Positions 7,705 to 16,393 of a stretch of 64,000 bases of DNA are shown here, in pieces. The position numbers and the translations under genes are program-made. Source of the stretch: Nocardiopsis alkaliphila YIM 80379 (lineage in GTDB: Bacteria; Actinomycetota; Actinomycetes; Streptosporangiales; Streptosporangiaceae); contig NZ_ANBD01000039.1 in NCBI RefSeq assembly GCF_000341005.1, positions 54,143 to 118,142 of the forward strand, read 5' to 3'. Under the pieces are notes generated by a model. The model saw only the letters and a list, made by a program, of their open reading frames with translations. It did no database searches and had not been told where the DNA came from. The stretch's first letter is position 1; each line of letters opens with the position of its first letter.

Positions 7705-8310
7705 TCAGATCTCGGTGATGGCCTGCTCGTACTCCAGACGCGGCAGGCGGTCGAACCAGGCGTCCGGGCCGGGCTTGCCGACGTTCATCACGACGATCGG
7801 CTTGCGGGAGGAGTCCTCACCGAAGAACTCCTTGCGGATGCCCTCGGCGTCGAACCCGGTCATCGGGCCGGCGGCCAGGCCCGCGGCGCGCACCCCGATG
7901 ATCAGGTAGGCGACCTGGAGGAAGGCGTTCTGCATGGCCATGGACTCACGGGCTTCGAGCGGCATTCCGGCGAAGTTCTCGCGAGCGTCCGGGGCGATCG
8001 GGAAGGTCGTCGGAAAGTACTCGTGGAAATCGCTGTCGGCGGTCAGGATGAGCGCCAACGGAGCCGTGGAGGTCTTGGGGCCGTTGGCGCCCGCCATGTG
8101 CTGGACCAGACGCTCGCGGGCCTGGGGGGAGCGCACCACGGTGACGCGCAGCGGCTGGTTGTTCATGGCGGTGGGGCCGAACTTGACCAGTTCGTAGATC
8201 GCGCGCAGCTGCTCTTCGGTCACCGGCTCGTCGGTGAAGGTGTTGGCGGTGCGGGCACTGCGGAACAGCAGGTCCTGTGCGTCCTTGCTGAGGGCCAGCG
8301 TGTCAGTCAT
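7705..8310 (-). CDS. Nitroreductase-family protein (malonic semialdehyde reductase RutE-like)
   Basis: Predicted FMN-dependent oxidoreductase of about 201 residues, matching the usual RutE length. The segment FGPTAMNNQPLRVTVVRS is the family's FMN-binding motif, and AGPMTGFDAEGIRKEFF the conserved C-terminal one. RutE reduces malonic semialdehyde to 3-hydroxypropionate in pyrimidine degradation. No other rut gene is nearby, so a general quinone or enal reductase role is equally possible. I use the ATG at 8310 because family members begin here; an upstream in-frame start at 8466 would add an unrelated 52-residue leader through the promoter region. Confidence 0.8.
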   Translation of the reverse strand: MTDTLALSKDAQDLLFRSARTANTFTDEPVTEEQLRAIYELVKFGPTAMNNQPLRVTVVRSPQARERLVQHMAGANGPKTSTAPLALILTADSDFHEYFPTTFPIAPDARENFAGMPLEARESMAMQNAFLQVAYLIIGVRAAGLAAGPMTGFDAEGIRKEFFGEDSSRKPIVVMNVGKPGPDAWFDRLPRLEYEQAITEI

Positions 8311-8343
8311 GGTCGAAAACCTCGGCTGTGCTCGTGGGTGGGA

Positions 8344-8407
8344 CGTGTCGCTTCGGGGACGACACGCAGCACAACCTAGTTTACTGGGAAGATATTTCTG
8401 AAACCAA
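8344..8407 (-). promoter_or_regulatory. Probable promoter and leader hairpin of the nitroreductase gene
   Basis: Read on the minus strand, an AT-rich stretch near 8375-8407 contains TTGGTT and, 18 bases on, TAAACT, a plausible -35/-10 pair. Between it and the start codon lies an inverted repeat, CGTGTCG (8344-8350) with CGACACG (8360-8366), which could be a leader hairpin or an operator. No regulator gene is adjacent. Confidence 0.35.
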
Positions 8408-8419
8408 TCATATGTGAGT

Positions 8420-9631
8420 TCATTCACGGAGCGCGGCGCGACGTCGCTTCCGCTGGCGGGACACACCGCCGGGGAACGCCGGTACCTCTGTCGGTGGGGG
8501 ACCGGACGTCCCTGGGGCGTCCCGGAGCGGTACCGGATCGCCGGCCTCGGCGACCCACTCTTCCAACTGCTTCACGAACAGTCGGGCCTGTACCGGCCAG
8601 TGGAACGAATCCTGGGCGATGCGGTGCCCCGTGCTCGCGTACTCGTGACGGGCCCGTTCGTCGCGGCGTAGTTCCAGCACCGCCCGGACGGCGGCCTCTG
8701 AGTCGTTGAAAGGGACCACCAGCCCCGCCGGTCCCTCGGGACGGCGGGTCACCAACGCCTCCGCCATCGGGTTCGGGGAGGTGACCACCGGGAGTCCGTG
8801 TGCCATGTACTCCACGATCTTGGTGGGCAGCGAGTGCCGGTAGTTGTCGGTGTCGTGCAGCAGGCTGATTCCGGCCAAGGCCCCGGACGCCATCCGCAGG
8901 GCGCGGTCGTTGGGCACGAACCCGTACCAGTGCAGGGCGTCCTCCTGGTGGGCCTCGCGCAGCAAGGGGCGGACCTCGGTGTCGGCGTTGCCGATCACCT
9001 CCAGGCGCACCCCGTGATCGCGCAGCCGTCGACCCATCCGCACCATCTCATGGGCGCCTCGGGCCATGGATACGTGTCCCAGGTAGACGACCCGGTCGTC
9101 GCCGGGCGGACGTAGCGGTGTCCGGGGGACCTCCGTGGTGTTGGGGACCACCGGGTGGTCCCCACGGAAGCGGGATCGATACCCCTCCTCCGCCAGGAGC
9201 AGGCGCAATCGTCGTTCCGCGTGGCGCTCGAAACCGCGCACCACCCCACCGAGCGGGCGCCGCAGCGGGCCCGGAACCCAGGGTTTGGTGAGCAGCGCCG
9301 CGGGGGTGTCCTCGTGGATGTCCCAGACCGTGACCGGCCGATTGGCGGGCAGAGCCATCAGCAGTTCGGGGTCATGGAAGAGCAGGAGGTCGGCCTCGGG
9401 AGCCAGCCTGGTCAGGACCGCCCTTGCCGCACGCAAGGAGGAGACGCGATCACGCCCCTTGGCGCGGGGCACGTCCACTGACCGGATTCGCTCCCAGGGC
9501 GTCACCCCGCACTCCCGAAAGGGTGCGACGTAGGTGACGGTGTGCCCGGCGTCCACCAAGGCGCGGATCTGACGATGCAGGATCCGGGCGTCCTCGGGAT
9601 GGTGCACGATCGTGGCCACAAGCGCGTGCAT
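8420..9631 (-). CDS. Family 4 glycosyltransferase
   Basis: GT-B fold glycosyltransferase of about 403 residues. The N-terminal domain has HHPEDARILHRQIRALVDAGH, the acceptor-side entry loop of GT4 enzymes. The C-terminal nucleotide-sugar domain has VVYLGHVSMARG and, near residue 280, VEYMAHGLPVVTSPNP, the E-x7-E-like region that binds the donor. The C-terminal 30 residues are polar and basic. ATG at 9631 has an AGGTGATC ribosome binding site; GTG at 9640 is in frame but lies within it. It sits with other wall-glycan genes on the minus strand. Donor and acceptor are unknown. Confidence 0.82.
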   Translation of the reverse strand: MHALVATIVHHPEDARILHRQIRALVDAGHTVTYVAPFRECGVTPWERIRSVDVPRAKGRDRVSSLRAARAVLTRLAPEADLLLFHDPELLMALPANRPVTVWDIHEDTPAALLTKPWVPGPLRRPLGGVVRGFERHAERRLRLLLAEEGYRSRFRGDHPVVPNTTEVPRTPLRPPGDDRVVYLGHVSMARGAHEMVRMGRRLRDHGVRLEVIGNADTEVRPLLREAHQEDALHWYGFVPNDRALRMASGALAGISLLHDTDNYRHSLPTKIVEYMAHGLPVVTSPNPMAEALVTRRPEGPAGLVVPFNDSEAAVRAVLELRRDERARHEYASTGHRIAQDSFHWPVQARLFVKQLEEWVAEAGDPVPLRDAPGTSGPPPTEVPAFPGGVSRQRKRRRAALRE

Positions 9632-9865
9632 GAAGATCACCTACGTGTGTCACCGGATTTGTTTCGACTACAGCGATGATCCGTCGCTACGCGGCGGTAT
9701 CGCCTGCACGACACGGTATTCACCAGGGGAAACGCACGGAGGAAAGTCGGATGGCCACGGGGCGTGCTTTTGATGAACCTTGGGCGGGGTGAGTGTGAAC
9801 GTACGAAGACACGCCGTTGAACGCGTGGAACGTCCGGGCCGGCGTGCCTTGGTGGTCGAACTCGT

Positions 9866-11242
9866 CTACAGGACCCGTAGGCCCTCTCGCTGGACCTTGC
9901 GGCGGCCCTGGGATGGCACCTCGGGAGAGGCGACCACGCTCTCCTGCGCCTCTTTGCGGCGTAGGACGCCGCGGGTGTCCAACAACAACCGCGCGTACTC
10001 GCTCAGCAACTTGGGCCGGTAATCGCTGTGATCGGTCAGCAGGATGGTCAGATCCGCCTCGGCCAGGGCCTGCTCCAGGTCCGTGGAACGCAAAACGTCC
10101 ACCCCGTCCACCCGCCAAGACTCCACGTACGGATCGTGATAGGTGAGCGTGGCCCCCTTGGCCGCGAGCTTGCGCGCCACCGGCCGCGCCGGCGACTCAC
10201 GCTGGTCGGCGATATCGGCCTTGTAGGTCACCCCCAACAACAACACCTTCGAACGCGACAACGCCAACCCCGAATCGTTGAGCAACTCCTGAGCGCGCTG
10301 CATCACGTAGGCCGGCATCCGACCGTTGATCTCCTGGGCCAACTCCACGAATCGGAACGGATACCCCAACGTCTTGACCTTGTAGGAAAGGTAGTTCGGA
10401 TCGATGGGGATGCAGTGCCCGCCCACACCCGGACCCGGGTAGAAGGCCTGGAAGCCGAACGGTTTGGTGGCCGCCGCGGCGATGGAGTCCCACAGGTCCA
10501 CACCCAACTCCTGGCAGAACACGGCCATCTCGTTGACCAGGGCGATGTTGACGTGCCGGTAGGTGTTCTCCAACAGCTTGGCCATCTCGGCCTCACGGGT
10601 ACCGGAGGTACGCACCACGGTCTCGACGAAGTTCTCGTAGAACCGGGCGGCCGCGTCCCCGCACTCGGGGGTCAGACCGCCCACGACCTTGGGTGTGTTG
10701 GCCACCCCGAAGGTCGGGTTGCCCGGGTCGATCCGCTCCGGCGAAAAGGCCAGGTGGAAGTCGGCCCCGGCGACCAGACCGGACTCCTCCAGCAACGGAC
10801 GCAGGACCTCGTCGGTGGTGCCGGGATAGGTGGTCGACTCCAAGACCACCAGGGTCCCGGGGGACAGGTGCGCGGCGATGGTCTTGGCGGCCGAGGTGAC
10901 CGCGCTCAGATCCGGGCCGCCCTCGGTCGACAGCGGGGTGGGCACACAGATGACGATGGTGCGTGCCCTGGCCAGGCAGCTCGGGTCCGAGGTCGCGCTG
11001 AACCCTTGGTCCAGCATCGCGGCGATGTCGTCCGAGGACAGGTCGTCGATGTGAGAGACGGCTCGGCCCAGGCCGTCGACCACCCGTGCGCTGACGTCGA
11101 AGCCGGTGACCTTCAGGCCCGCGGAAACGGCCCCGGCCGCCAGCGGCAGACCGACGTAACCGAGACCGAGCACGACGAGGTCGATGGCCGAGCCGGTGTT
11201 CTGCTCGGGGACAATGGCTGGGTTTGAGGTTGCGGCATCCAC
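9866..11242 (-). CDS. Nucleotide-sugar dehydrogenase (UDP-ManNAc/UDP-GlcNAc 6-dehydrogenase, WecC/WbpA type)
   Basis: Predicted four-electron NAD+-dependent oxidation of a UDP-N-acetylhexosamine at C6, giving the uronic acid, 458 residues. The Rossmann motif GLGYVG is at 26-31, and GVGGHCIPIDP carries the catalytic Cys277. The central AFSPERIDPGNP and C-terminal GVTYKADIADQRESP segments are typical of the WecC/WbpA branch. With the UDP-GlcNAc 2-epimerase at 13289 the likely product is UDP-ManNAcA, precursor of teichuronic-acid-like glycans. The start is a GTG at 11242 without a strong ribosome binding site. The C-terminal 30 residues are a basic extension. WecC rather than WbpA specificity is inferred from the neighbouring epimerase. 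Confidence 0.85.
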   Translation of the reverse strand: MDAATSNPAIVPEQNTGSAIDLVVLGLGYVGLPLAAGAVSAGLKVTGFDVSARVVDGLGRAVSHIDDLSSDDIAAMLDQGFSATSDPSCLARARTIVICVPTPLSTEGGPDLSAVTSAAKTIAAHLSPGTLVVLESTTYPGTTDEVLRPLLEESGLVAGADFHLAFSPERIDPGNPTFGVANTPKVVGGLTPECGDAAARFYENFVETVVRTSGTREAEMAKLLENTYRHVNIALVNEMAVFCQELGVDLWDSIAAAATKPFGFQAFYPGPGVGGHCIPIDPNYLSYKVKTLGYPFRFVELAQEINGRMPAYVMQRAQELLNDSGLALSRSKVLLLGVTYKADIADQRESPARPVARKLAAKGATLTYHDPYVESWRVDGVDVLRSTDLEQALAEADLTILLTDHSDYRPKLLSEYARLLLDTRGVLRRKEAQESVVASPEVPSQGRRKVQREGLRVL

Positions 11243-11345
11243 TTGGTGGTCACACTCGCATTCATTTCGTGAACGGGCGCAAATTTTTCGAGGACTGCCA
11301 TTTCAGATTTCTGGACGTCTGAGTGTAGGCATGAGCTGTCCACGA

Positions 11346-13115
11346 TTACGGGTTCTGGCCTGATTCGGACATCTTTAGAATGAGAACCCGATACGCCTGG
11401 TCGTAGCGGTATACAGCCTCGGCCCAGGTGCGGTCGGCACCGACACGGTCTTGACCTGCTCGGCCGTAGGACGTCCGCTTTTTCCGACTGTAAGCGAGTT
11501 TGTTGATGGCATCAGCTAGACGTGCCGATTCGCCCGCTGGAATTAACTCTCCGGTCACCCCTGGTTCCACGATCTCCCTAAGAGCAGGTAGATCACTGGC
11601 AACGATAGGGAGCCCCCCCGCCATGGCCTCCACGGGTTTCAGCGGCGTCACCGATCGACAGACCCGTTCATCACGCCTGGGCACCACGAACACGTCGAGC
11701 GCGGCGTGGTGGTGTCGGACTCGGTCGGCCGGAACCCGACCGGTGAAATGCGCCCTGCCGGCCAGTCCCAATCGCTCCGCCTGGGCACGCAACGCCGGCA
11801 GTTCCGGCCCGTCGCCGACGATGAGGGCGTGGACCGGCTCATCCCGTTGCCGTAGGTCGGCCACCGCGTCCAAGAGCACGTCCAGCCCTTCATAGCCGAA
11901 GCAACTCGTGGTGGTGCCCACCACGAACTCCTCTGGGCCGATCCCCAGCCCCTCACGGACCTCGACGCCAGAGGGAAGCGGTTCCAGGAAGGAGGAGTCG
12001 ACGGCGTTGGGTACGACCAGCACACGTTCTCGGGGCACCCCTCGGGCCTCGATGTCGGCACGCATCGTCTCACCCAGGGTCACCACCAGATCGGCGGCGA
12101 GCATGCATTCGGTCTCCGCGGCGCGTTCGGCCTGGTAGAAGGCATCGTCAACGCTTCGGGAGGGATCTCGCGACAGCCAGGACTCCTCCAGGAACCCCCG
12201 AACCTCGTAGACCACGGGCAGGCCGTACCTGCGCCCCAGTTCCAAGGCGAGTCGCGCGTTGTGGTGGTTGCTCGCCGCGTGCAGCACGTCCGGACGCAGT
12301 CCCTCCACCAGTTCCGACGCCATCCGTAGCCCGACACGGAGTTCGGCGGCGGGGTCGGCCGGAGCCTTCCAGGGCAGGAGACGGTGATAGGAGACCCCGT
12401 CCACGTCCACCAGCGTGCGCGGGTCCGGTACCCCCTTGGTGAGCGGATATCCGGCCCGGGTCACCACGTGTACGTCCATCCCCGCCTCGATCTGGGCCAC
12501 CGCGATGCGGTGGGTGCGCTGGGTGTACCCGGCGTTGGTGTGCGGAAGGGCGTTGGTGACCAGGTGTAGGATCCGTGGCCCGCCGGCGCCCGGCCCCGGT
12601 CCCCGAGCGTTCACCGTGTCGTTGGGCCGCGTTGGCGCACCGCGGGTTAACGTGATCCCGTGATGGTCAGGCGAAACGGACAGGGGTGCGGGAACGGCGC
12701 GTCCCGTGGCCAGGGCCGCCCTGTACTCGGCGGCGCTGCGACGCGGTCCCGGCGGTATGCGCTCGATCAGCTCACGGGCGGTGTCCGCGTCCTTGGCGGC
12801 GAGGGCCGCCGCGACCAGGCGCCCCAGGCCACGAGGAGTGGCGCCTTGGGCCGCGGCCAGCAGCACCTCGCGTGCCTCCGCGCGCCGACCCTGATCCCAC
12901 AGGGCATAGGCGCGCGGAAGGGCCCCGGAGCGGGCGGCCATGGCGAGTACCGGACCGCGCAGCGGGTCGGGCGTCAACCGGGCGGCCAGCAATGGCAACC
13001 GCGCGGGATCGGCACGCAGGTGGTGCCAGGCCAGGGTCGCGGCGAAGGTCACCGCTCGTGGCCACAGCACACGGGGGCGCGGCGGTCGGGGTCGGGGAGT
13101 CCGGATGTCTCGCAT
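11346..13115 (-). CDS. Family 4 glycosyltransferase with a long N-terminal helical extension
   Basis: GT-B glycosyltransferase of 589 residues, about 180 longer than a standard GT4. Residues 1-175 are Ala/Arg-rich helices resembling a TPR-like module plus linker. The catalytic region starts at RILHLVTNALPHTNAGYTQ (about 181) and includes the donor-site segment KPVEAMAGGLPIVASDLPAL. Two TTA leucine codons occur, at residues 156 and 524 (bases 12648-12650 and 11544-11546), rare in this GC-rich sequence. If this organism uses bldA-type control, translation would depend on the rare tRNA-Leu(UAA). The last 80 codons use more A/T-ending codons than the rest. Sugar specificity is unknown. Confidence 0.8.
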   Translation of the reverse strand: MRDIRTPRPRPPRPRVLWPRAVTFAATLAWHHLRADPARLPLLAARLTPDPLRGPVLAMAARSGALPRAYALWDQGRRAEAREVLLAAAQGATPRGLGRLVAAALAAKDADTARELIERIPPGPRRSAAEYRAALATGRAVPAPLSVSPDHHGITLTRGAPTRPNDTVNARGPGPGAGGPRILHLVTNALPHTNAGYTQRTHRIAVAQIEAGMDVHVVTRAGYPLTKGVPDPRTLVDVDGVSYHRLLPWKAPADPAAELRVGLRMASELVEGLRPDVLHAASNHHNARLALELGRRYGLPVVYEVRGFLEESWLSRDPSRSVDDAFYQAERAAETECMLAADLVVTLGETMRADIEARGVPRERVLVVPNAVDSSFLEPLPSGVEVREGLGIGPEEFVVGTTTSCFGYEGLDVLLDAVADLRQRDEPVHALIVGDGPELPALRAQAERLGLAGRAHFTGRVPADRVRHHHAALDVFVVPRRDERVCRSVTPLKPVEAMAGGLPIVASDLPALREIVEPGVTGELIPAGESARLADAINKLAYSRKKRTSYGRAGQDRVGADRTWAEAVYRYDQAYRVLILKMSESGQNP

Positions 13116-13288
13116 GGTCAGTTACACAACCACGCGGACGTGACCAGGTGGTGACACCACGGCGTCGCGTTCGGGGCCACCGGGACAAGGGAGCCCTTCG
13201 ACCGGGCGGAACGTTCCGTACACACCCGATGTCCGATCCGGGGATCAGGACCCCGAGCCAGTCAACGCGAAGACCAAAGGAAACAGCA

Positions 13289-14398
13289 GTGGCAACGAGC
13301 GCCTCTCCAGGAAGCCAGGACACCGCGATCGCGCACGTGGTCGGTGCCCGACCCAACTTCGTCAAGGCCGCCCCCGTCGTCTCCGCGCTGCGCGCCCGAG
13401 GCGCCCACCAGCGGGTCGTGCACACCGGACAGCACTACGACGACCGCATGTCCGCGGTCTTCTTCCGAGACCTGGGCCTGCCCGTCCCCGACGTCGACCT
13501 CGGCGTCGGTTCGGGTTCGCACGCCGCACAGACCGCGGCTCTCATGGTCGGCTTGGAACGCGAGTTCGTCGAGAACACTCCAGGCATGGTGGTGGTCTAC
13601 GGCGACGTCAACTCCACGGTCGCCGCGGCCCTGGTAGCCGCCAAGCTCGGTATCCCGGTGGCACACGTCGAAGCCGGTCTGCGTTCCTTCGACGACACCA
13701 TGCCCGAAGAGATCAACCGGCGGGTCACCGACCAGCTCAGCGACCTGTGCTTCGCGACCAGTCCCGAGGCGATCGCTCACCTGGCCACCGAGGGTGTCTC
13801 CCCGGCCAGGGTCCACCTCGTCGGCAACCCGATGATCGACACCCTCCTGGGCAACCTCGACCGCTTCGACGCCGACGCCCTTCGTGCCCGCCTCGAACTG
13901 CCCGAACGCTACGTGGCGGCCACCCTGCACCGTCCCGCCAACGTCGATGATTCGGACAACGTCGCTCGCCTCACCGAGCGCATCCACGAGATCGCCGACC
14001 GCGTCGACGTCGTCATGCCCGTACACCCACGAGGCAAGGCGGCCTTCGATGGAGCCGGTCTCGGTGACCACTCCCGCGTGCACCTGCTCGAACCGCTCGG
14101 ATACCTCGACTTCGTCGCGCTCACCCGTGGAGCCTTGGCCGTGGTCACCGACTCCGGCGGGGTCCAAGAGGAGACCACGATTCTCGGAATCCCCTGCCTG
14201 ACCCTGCGCCCCAACACCGAACGGCCGGTCACCATCACCCATGGAACCAACCGGCTCGTCACCGAGGCCGATCTCCTGGCCGCCCTGGACAAGGTCCTAG
14301 CGGGTCGAACCGGCGAACGTCTCGGTGACGTCCCTCCGCTGTGGGACGGTCGCTCCGGTGAACGCATCGCCTCCATCCTCACCCAGTGGTCCAGGTGA
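13289..14398 (+). CDS. wecB: UDP-N-acetylglucosamine 2-epimerase, non-hydrolysing
   Basis: Interconverts UDP-GlcNAc and UDP-ManNAc in the cytoplasm, 369 residues, the usual length. Family motifs in order are GARPNFVKAAP, HTGQHYDD, GDVNSTVAAAL and HVEAGLRSFDDTMPEEINR, followed by the C-terminal TDSGGVQEE UDP-binding loop. GTG at 13289 follows AAAGG by eight bases; the reading frame is open far upstream but without family similarity. It is transcribed divergently from the long GT4 gene, with about 170 bases between. It should supply UDP-ManNAc to the dehydrogenase at 9866-11242. Confidence 0.92.
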   Translation: MATSASPGSQDTAIAHVVGARPNFVKAAPVVSALRARGAHQRVVHTGQHYDDRMSAVFFRDLGLPVPDVDLGVGSGSHAAQTAALMVGLEREFVENTPGMVVVYGDVNSTVAAALVAAKLGIPVAHVEAGLRSFDDTMPEEINRRVTDQLSDLCFATSPEAIAHLATEGVSPARVHLVGNPMIDTLLGNLDRFDADALRARLELPERYVAATLHRPANVDDSDNVARLTERIHEIADRVDVVMPVHPRGKAAFDGAGLGDHSRVHLLEPLGYLDFVALTRGALAVVTDSGGVQEETTILGIPCLTLRPNTERPVTITHGTNRLVTEADLLAALDKVLAGRTGERLGDVPPLWDGRSGERIASILTQWSR

Positions 14399-14574
14399 CA
14401 CCATGAAACCCTCCCGCACGAGTGACTCTCGACTCCCTCGAGGCCCGGCCGTACGGCTGACCCTGGGGGTTCGTACCCGACCCGGGACACGTCGGGCGGC
14501 ACACCCGTCCACCCAGGTTGGCCCGCGCCCGGTGGGCCACGGAACAGTCCGAACCGAGCACAAGGTGGCAGACC

Positions 14575-16323
14575 GTGAAACGGCGTGAACAGAGCCAGAC
14601 CGAACAGCTTCGGCAAGCCCTGGCCGAGCGCGAGGCCCAGCTCCAGGAGGCGCAGGGGCGTCTGGCGGCCCTGGAAGGTTCCACCTCACTCCAAGTGGGC
14701 CGGGCCCTCACAGCCGCGGCCAAGCGACCGGGGCGTTCCCTGGTACGACTCCCACGTGACCTCTATCGACTGTGGCGTCGAAGCGGCAGCACCTCACACG
14801 TCGGCCGCCGCCGGGTCGAACCGATCCGTTCCTTCGACACGGACCGTCAGGAGGCCCGGCTTCTCACCGGGCTGGGAGGAGGCACCGCCGACCGGTTGGT
14901 CGCCGCCACCGTAGTGGGATCCGCCATCCAAACCGCCATCGATCCCTACCTGTGCTCTGTGCCCCTGCGCCCGCACGACGCCCAGATCGTCATGGACGCC
15001 GTGGACGTGGACCTGCTCCTGGTGTCGGCCTCGGCGGCCTTCCCCGGGTCCCCTTGGGCGCACGTGGGCGATCCCGCCGCCGTCGACCGCACCCGGGCAC
15101 TGCACTGGGTCATGGAGTCCGCCGCGTCCAGGGGGGTTCCCACCGTTCTGCTCGATGACGCACCCGCACCGCCCTCGCTGCGTCGCCTTGGATTCGATCG
15201 TGTGCACAAGGGTGACGCGGGGGTCCCCCTGCACCTGTTCAACCCGGTCGCGGCCGAACTCGCGATCGGCCCCGAGGCGGTCTACGTTCGCACCGGCTCC
15301 GAGGCCGGTGTCCCCGACGTTCTCCTCGAGCTCGGCGTGGGGGTGGTCGACGCCGACTCTCCCGGTCTGGCGGACGCGTTGCGGGCCGCCAACGTGGCGG
15401 TCATCCCCGAGGCCACCCCTGGTGAGACCGCCTTGCGTCGCCGCGCCTGGGCCTGTGGTACCCGGGTGGTCGCGCACCCGGCCGTGTCCGTAGCGGGTGG
15501 CGAGGACCTGGCGGTCAGCGTCCCCCGGCTGCGTGCGTTGGGGCCCACGCCCCGTGAGGTGCGCACCATGCTTCGCCAGGTGTTCCTCGACGACGCTACC
15601 CCGGTCCGCCTGGCCGATCTCCTGGACGGGCTCGACTTCGCTCTGGATACGCCGGGCACCGAACTCCCGCTCAGCGGCCGTGCCGTCGCGGTCTTGGCCG
15701 ACCCGGCCACCCCCGACGACGCGGCCCGTCTCGCCGAGGAGGTACTCGAATCCCGGCTGCGCCCCGCCGAGGTGGTCGTACCCGCCACCGCGGCCCGCCT
15801 GCCCGGCATCCAACACCTTCGCTCGGAGGGAGTCACCGTTCGTTCAGTCCACTTCGGTGCCCCTGACACCCCGGCGGAGCTCACCCGGCAAGGAGCCGAC
15901 GCCGATGGGTCCGCTCCACAGCGATGGGCGGCCTTGGCCGATCGGGCGACCACGCCCTGGACCTTCCTATGGAACGGTCACACCGACCGACACCGTCTGG
16001 TCGACCTCGTCTGCGCGGCCGAGTGCTCCGGTGCCGACGCAGTCGGTCTCCCGAACCCATCGGCGGACGTACCCGAGCAGGCTCAAGGCACCGGCACGGG
16101 GGAGCGAGGCTTCTTCGACCGGGACACGGGTGTTCCGCAGTACGTGTTCGTCACCGATATCGCCCCCGAACTCGTCCGTACCGACCTGCTACGGCGCGGT
16201 CGGCACCCCCGGGAATGGAACCGGCGTGGGGCCCGCCTCCTGGCGCTGGGGCCCGACCACGGAACCGGAATCGACAACGGCAGCGAGGACCCCGCCCATG
16301 CCTCCACCGGAGTGTTCGGGTGA
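14575..16323 (+). CDS. Unrecognised protein of the glycan cluster with N-terminal coiled coil
   Basis: About 582 residues. Residues 5-40 are a charged heptad-like coiled coil (REAQLQEAQGRLAALEGS). A segment LQVGRALTAAAKRPGRSLVRLP follows, of a kind often found at the ends of actinobacterial wall glycosyltransferases. The rest alternates Rossmann-like beta strands with Asp/Gly-rich turns (for example GRAVAVLADPATPDDAARLAEE), suggesting glycosyltransferase-like domains, but I see no convincing GT motif or DxD pair. GTG at 14575 has AAGGTGG six bases upstream; an earlier in-frame start at 14518 lacks one. It lies between the epimerase and the double glycosyltransferase and is probably co-transcribed with them. 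Confidence 0.6.
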   Translation: MKRREQSQTEQLRQALAEREAQLQEAQGRLAALEGSTSLQVGRALTAAAKRPGRSLVRLPRDLYRLWRRSGSTSHVGRRRVEPIRSFDTDRQEARLLTGLGGGTADRLVAATVVGSAIQTAIDPYLCSVPLRPHDAQIVMDAVDVDLLLVSASAAFPGSPWAHVGDPAAVDRTRALHWVMESAASRGVPTVLLDDAPAPPSLRRLGFDRVHKGDAGVPLHLFNPVAAELAIGPEAVYVRTGSEAGVPDVLLELGVGVVDADSPGLADALRAANVAVIPEATPGETALRRRAWACGTRVVAHPAVSVAGGEDLAVSVPRLRALGPTPREVRTMLRQVFLDDATPVRLADLLDGLDFALDTPGTELPLSGRAVAVLADPATPDDAARLAEEVLESRLRPAEVVVPATAARLPGIQHLRSEGVTVRSVHFGAPDTPAELTRQGADADGSAPQRWAALADRATTPWTFLWNGHTDRHRLVDLVCAAECSGADAVGLPNPSADVPEQAQGTGTGERGFFDRDTGVPQYVFVTDIAPELVRTDLLRRGRHPREWNRRGARLLALGPDHGTGIDNGSEDPAHASTGVFG

Positions 16324-16393
16324 GGTTCTCGCCGTGACGGGCGCTTCGGCACAGTCGAACCAGGGCAACCCACCAGCATCCGAAGGGAAGAAC

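Noticed and set aside
9751..9792. 13-codon ORF with GGAGGA upstream in the gap between two minus-strand genes
   Set aside because: Too short, no conservation evidence, and on the strand opposite to both neighbours.
12686..13288. N-terminal extension of the epimerase open reading frame
   Set aside because: It overlaps the divergent GT4 gene, lacks family similarity, and a well-placed GTG with AAAGG exists at 13289.
15497..16393. Upstream extension of the double glycosyltransferase frame (ORF of 1037 codons)
   Set aside because: It overlaps the 582-residue protein gene; the low-complexity Pro/Arg/Ser translation is a frame shadow.
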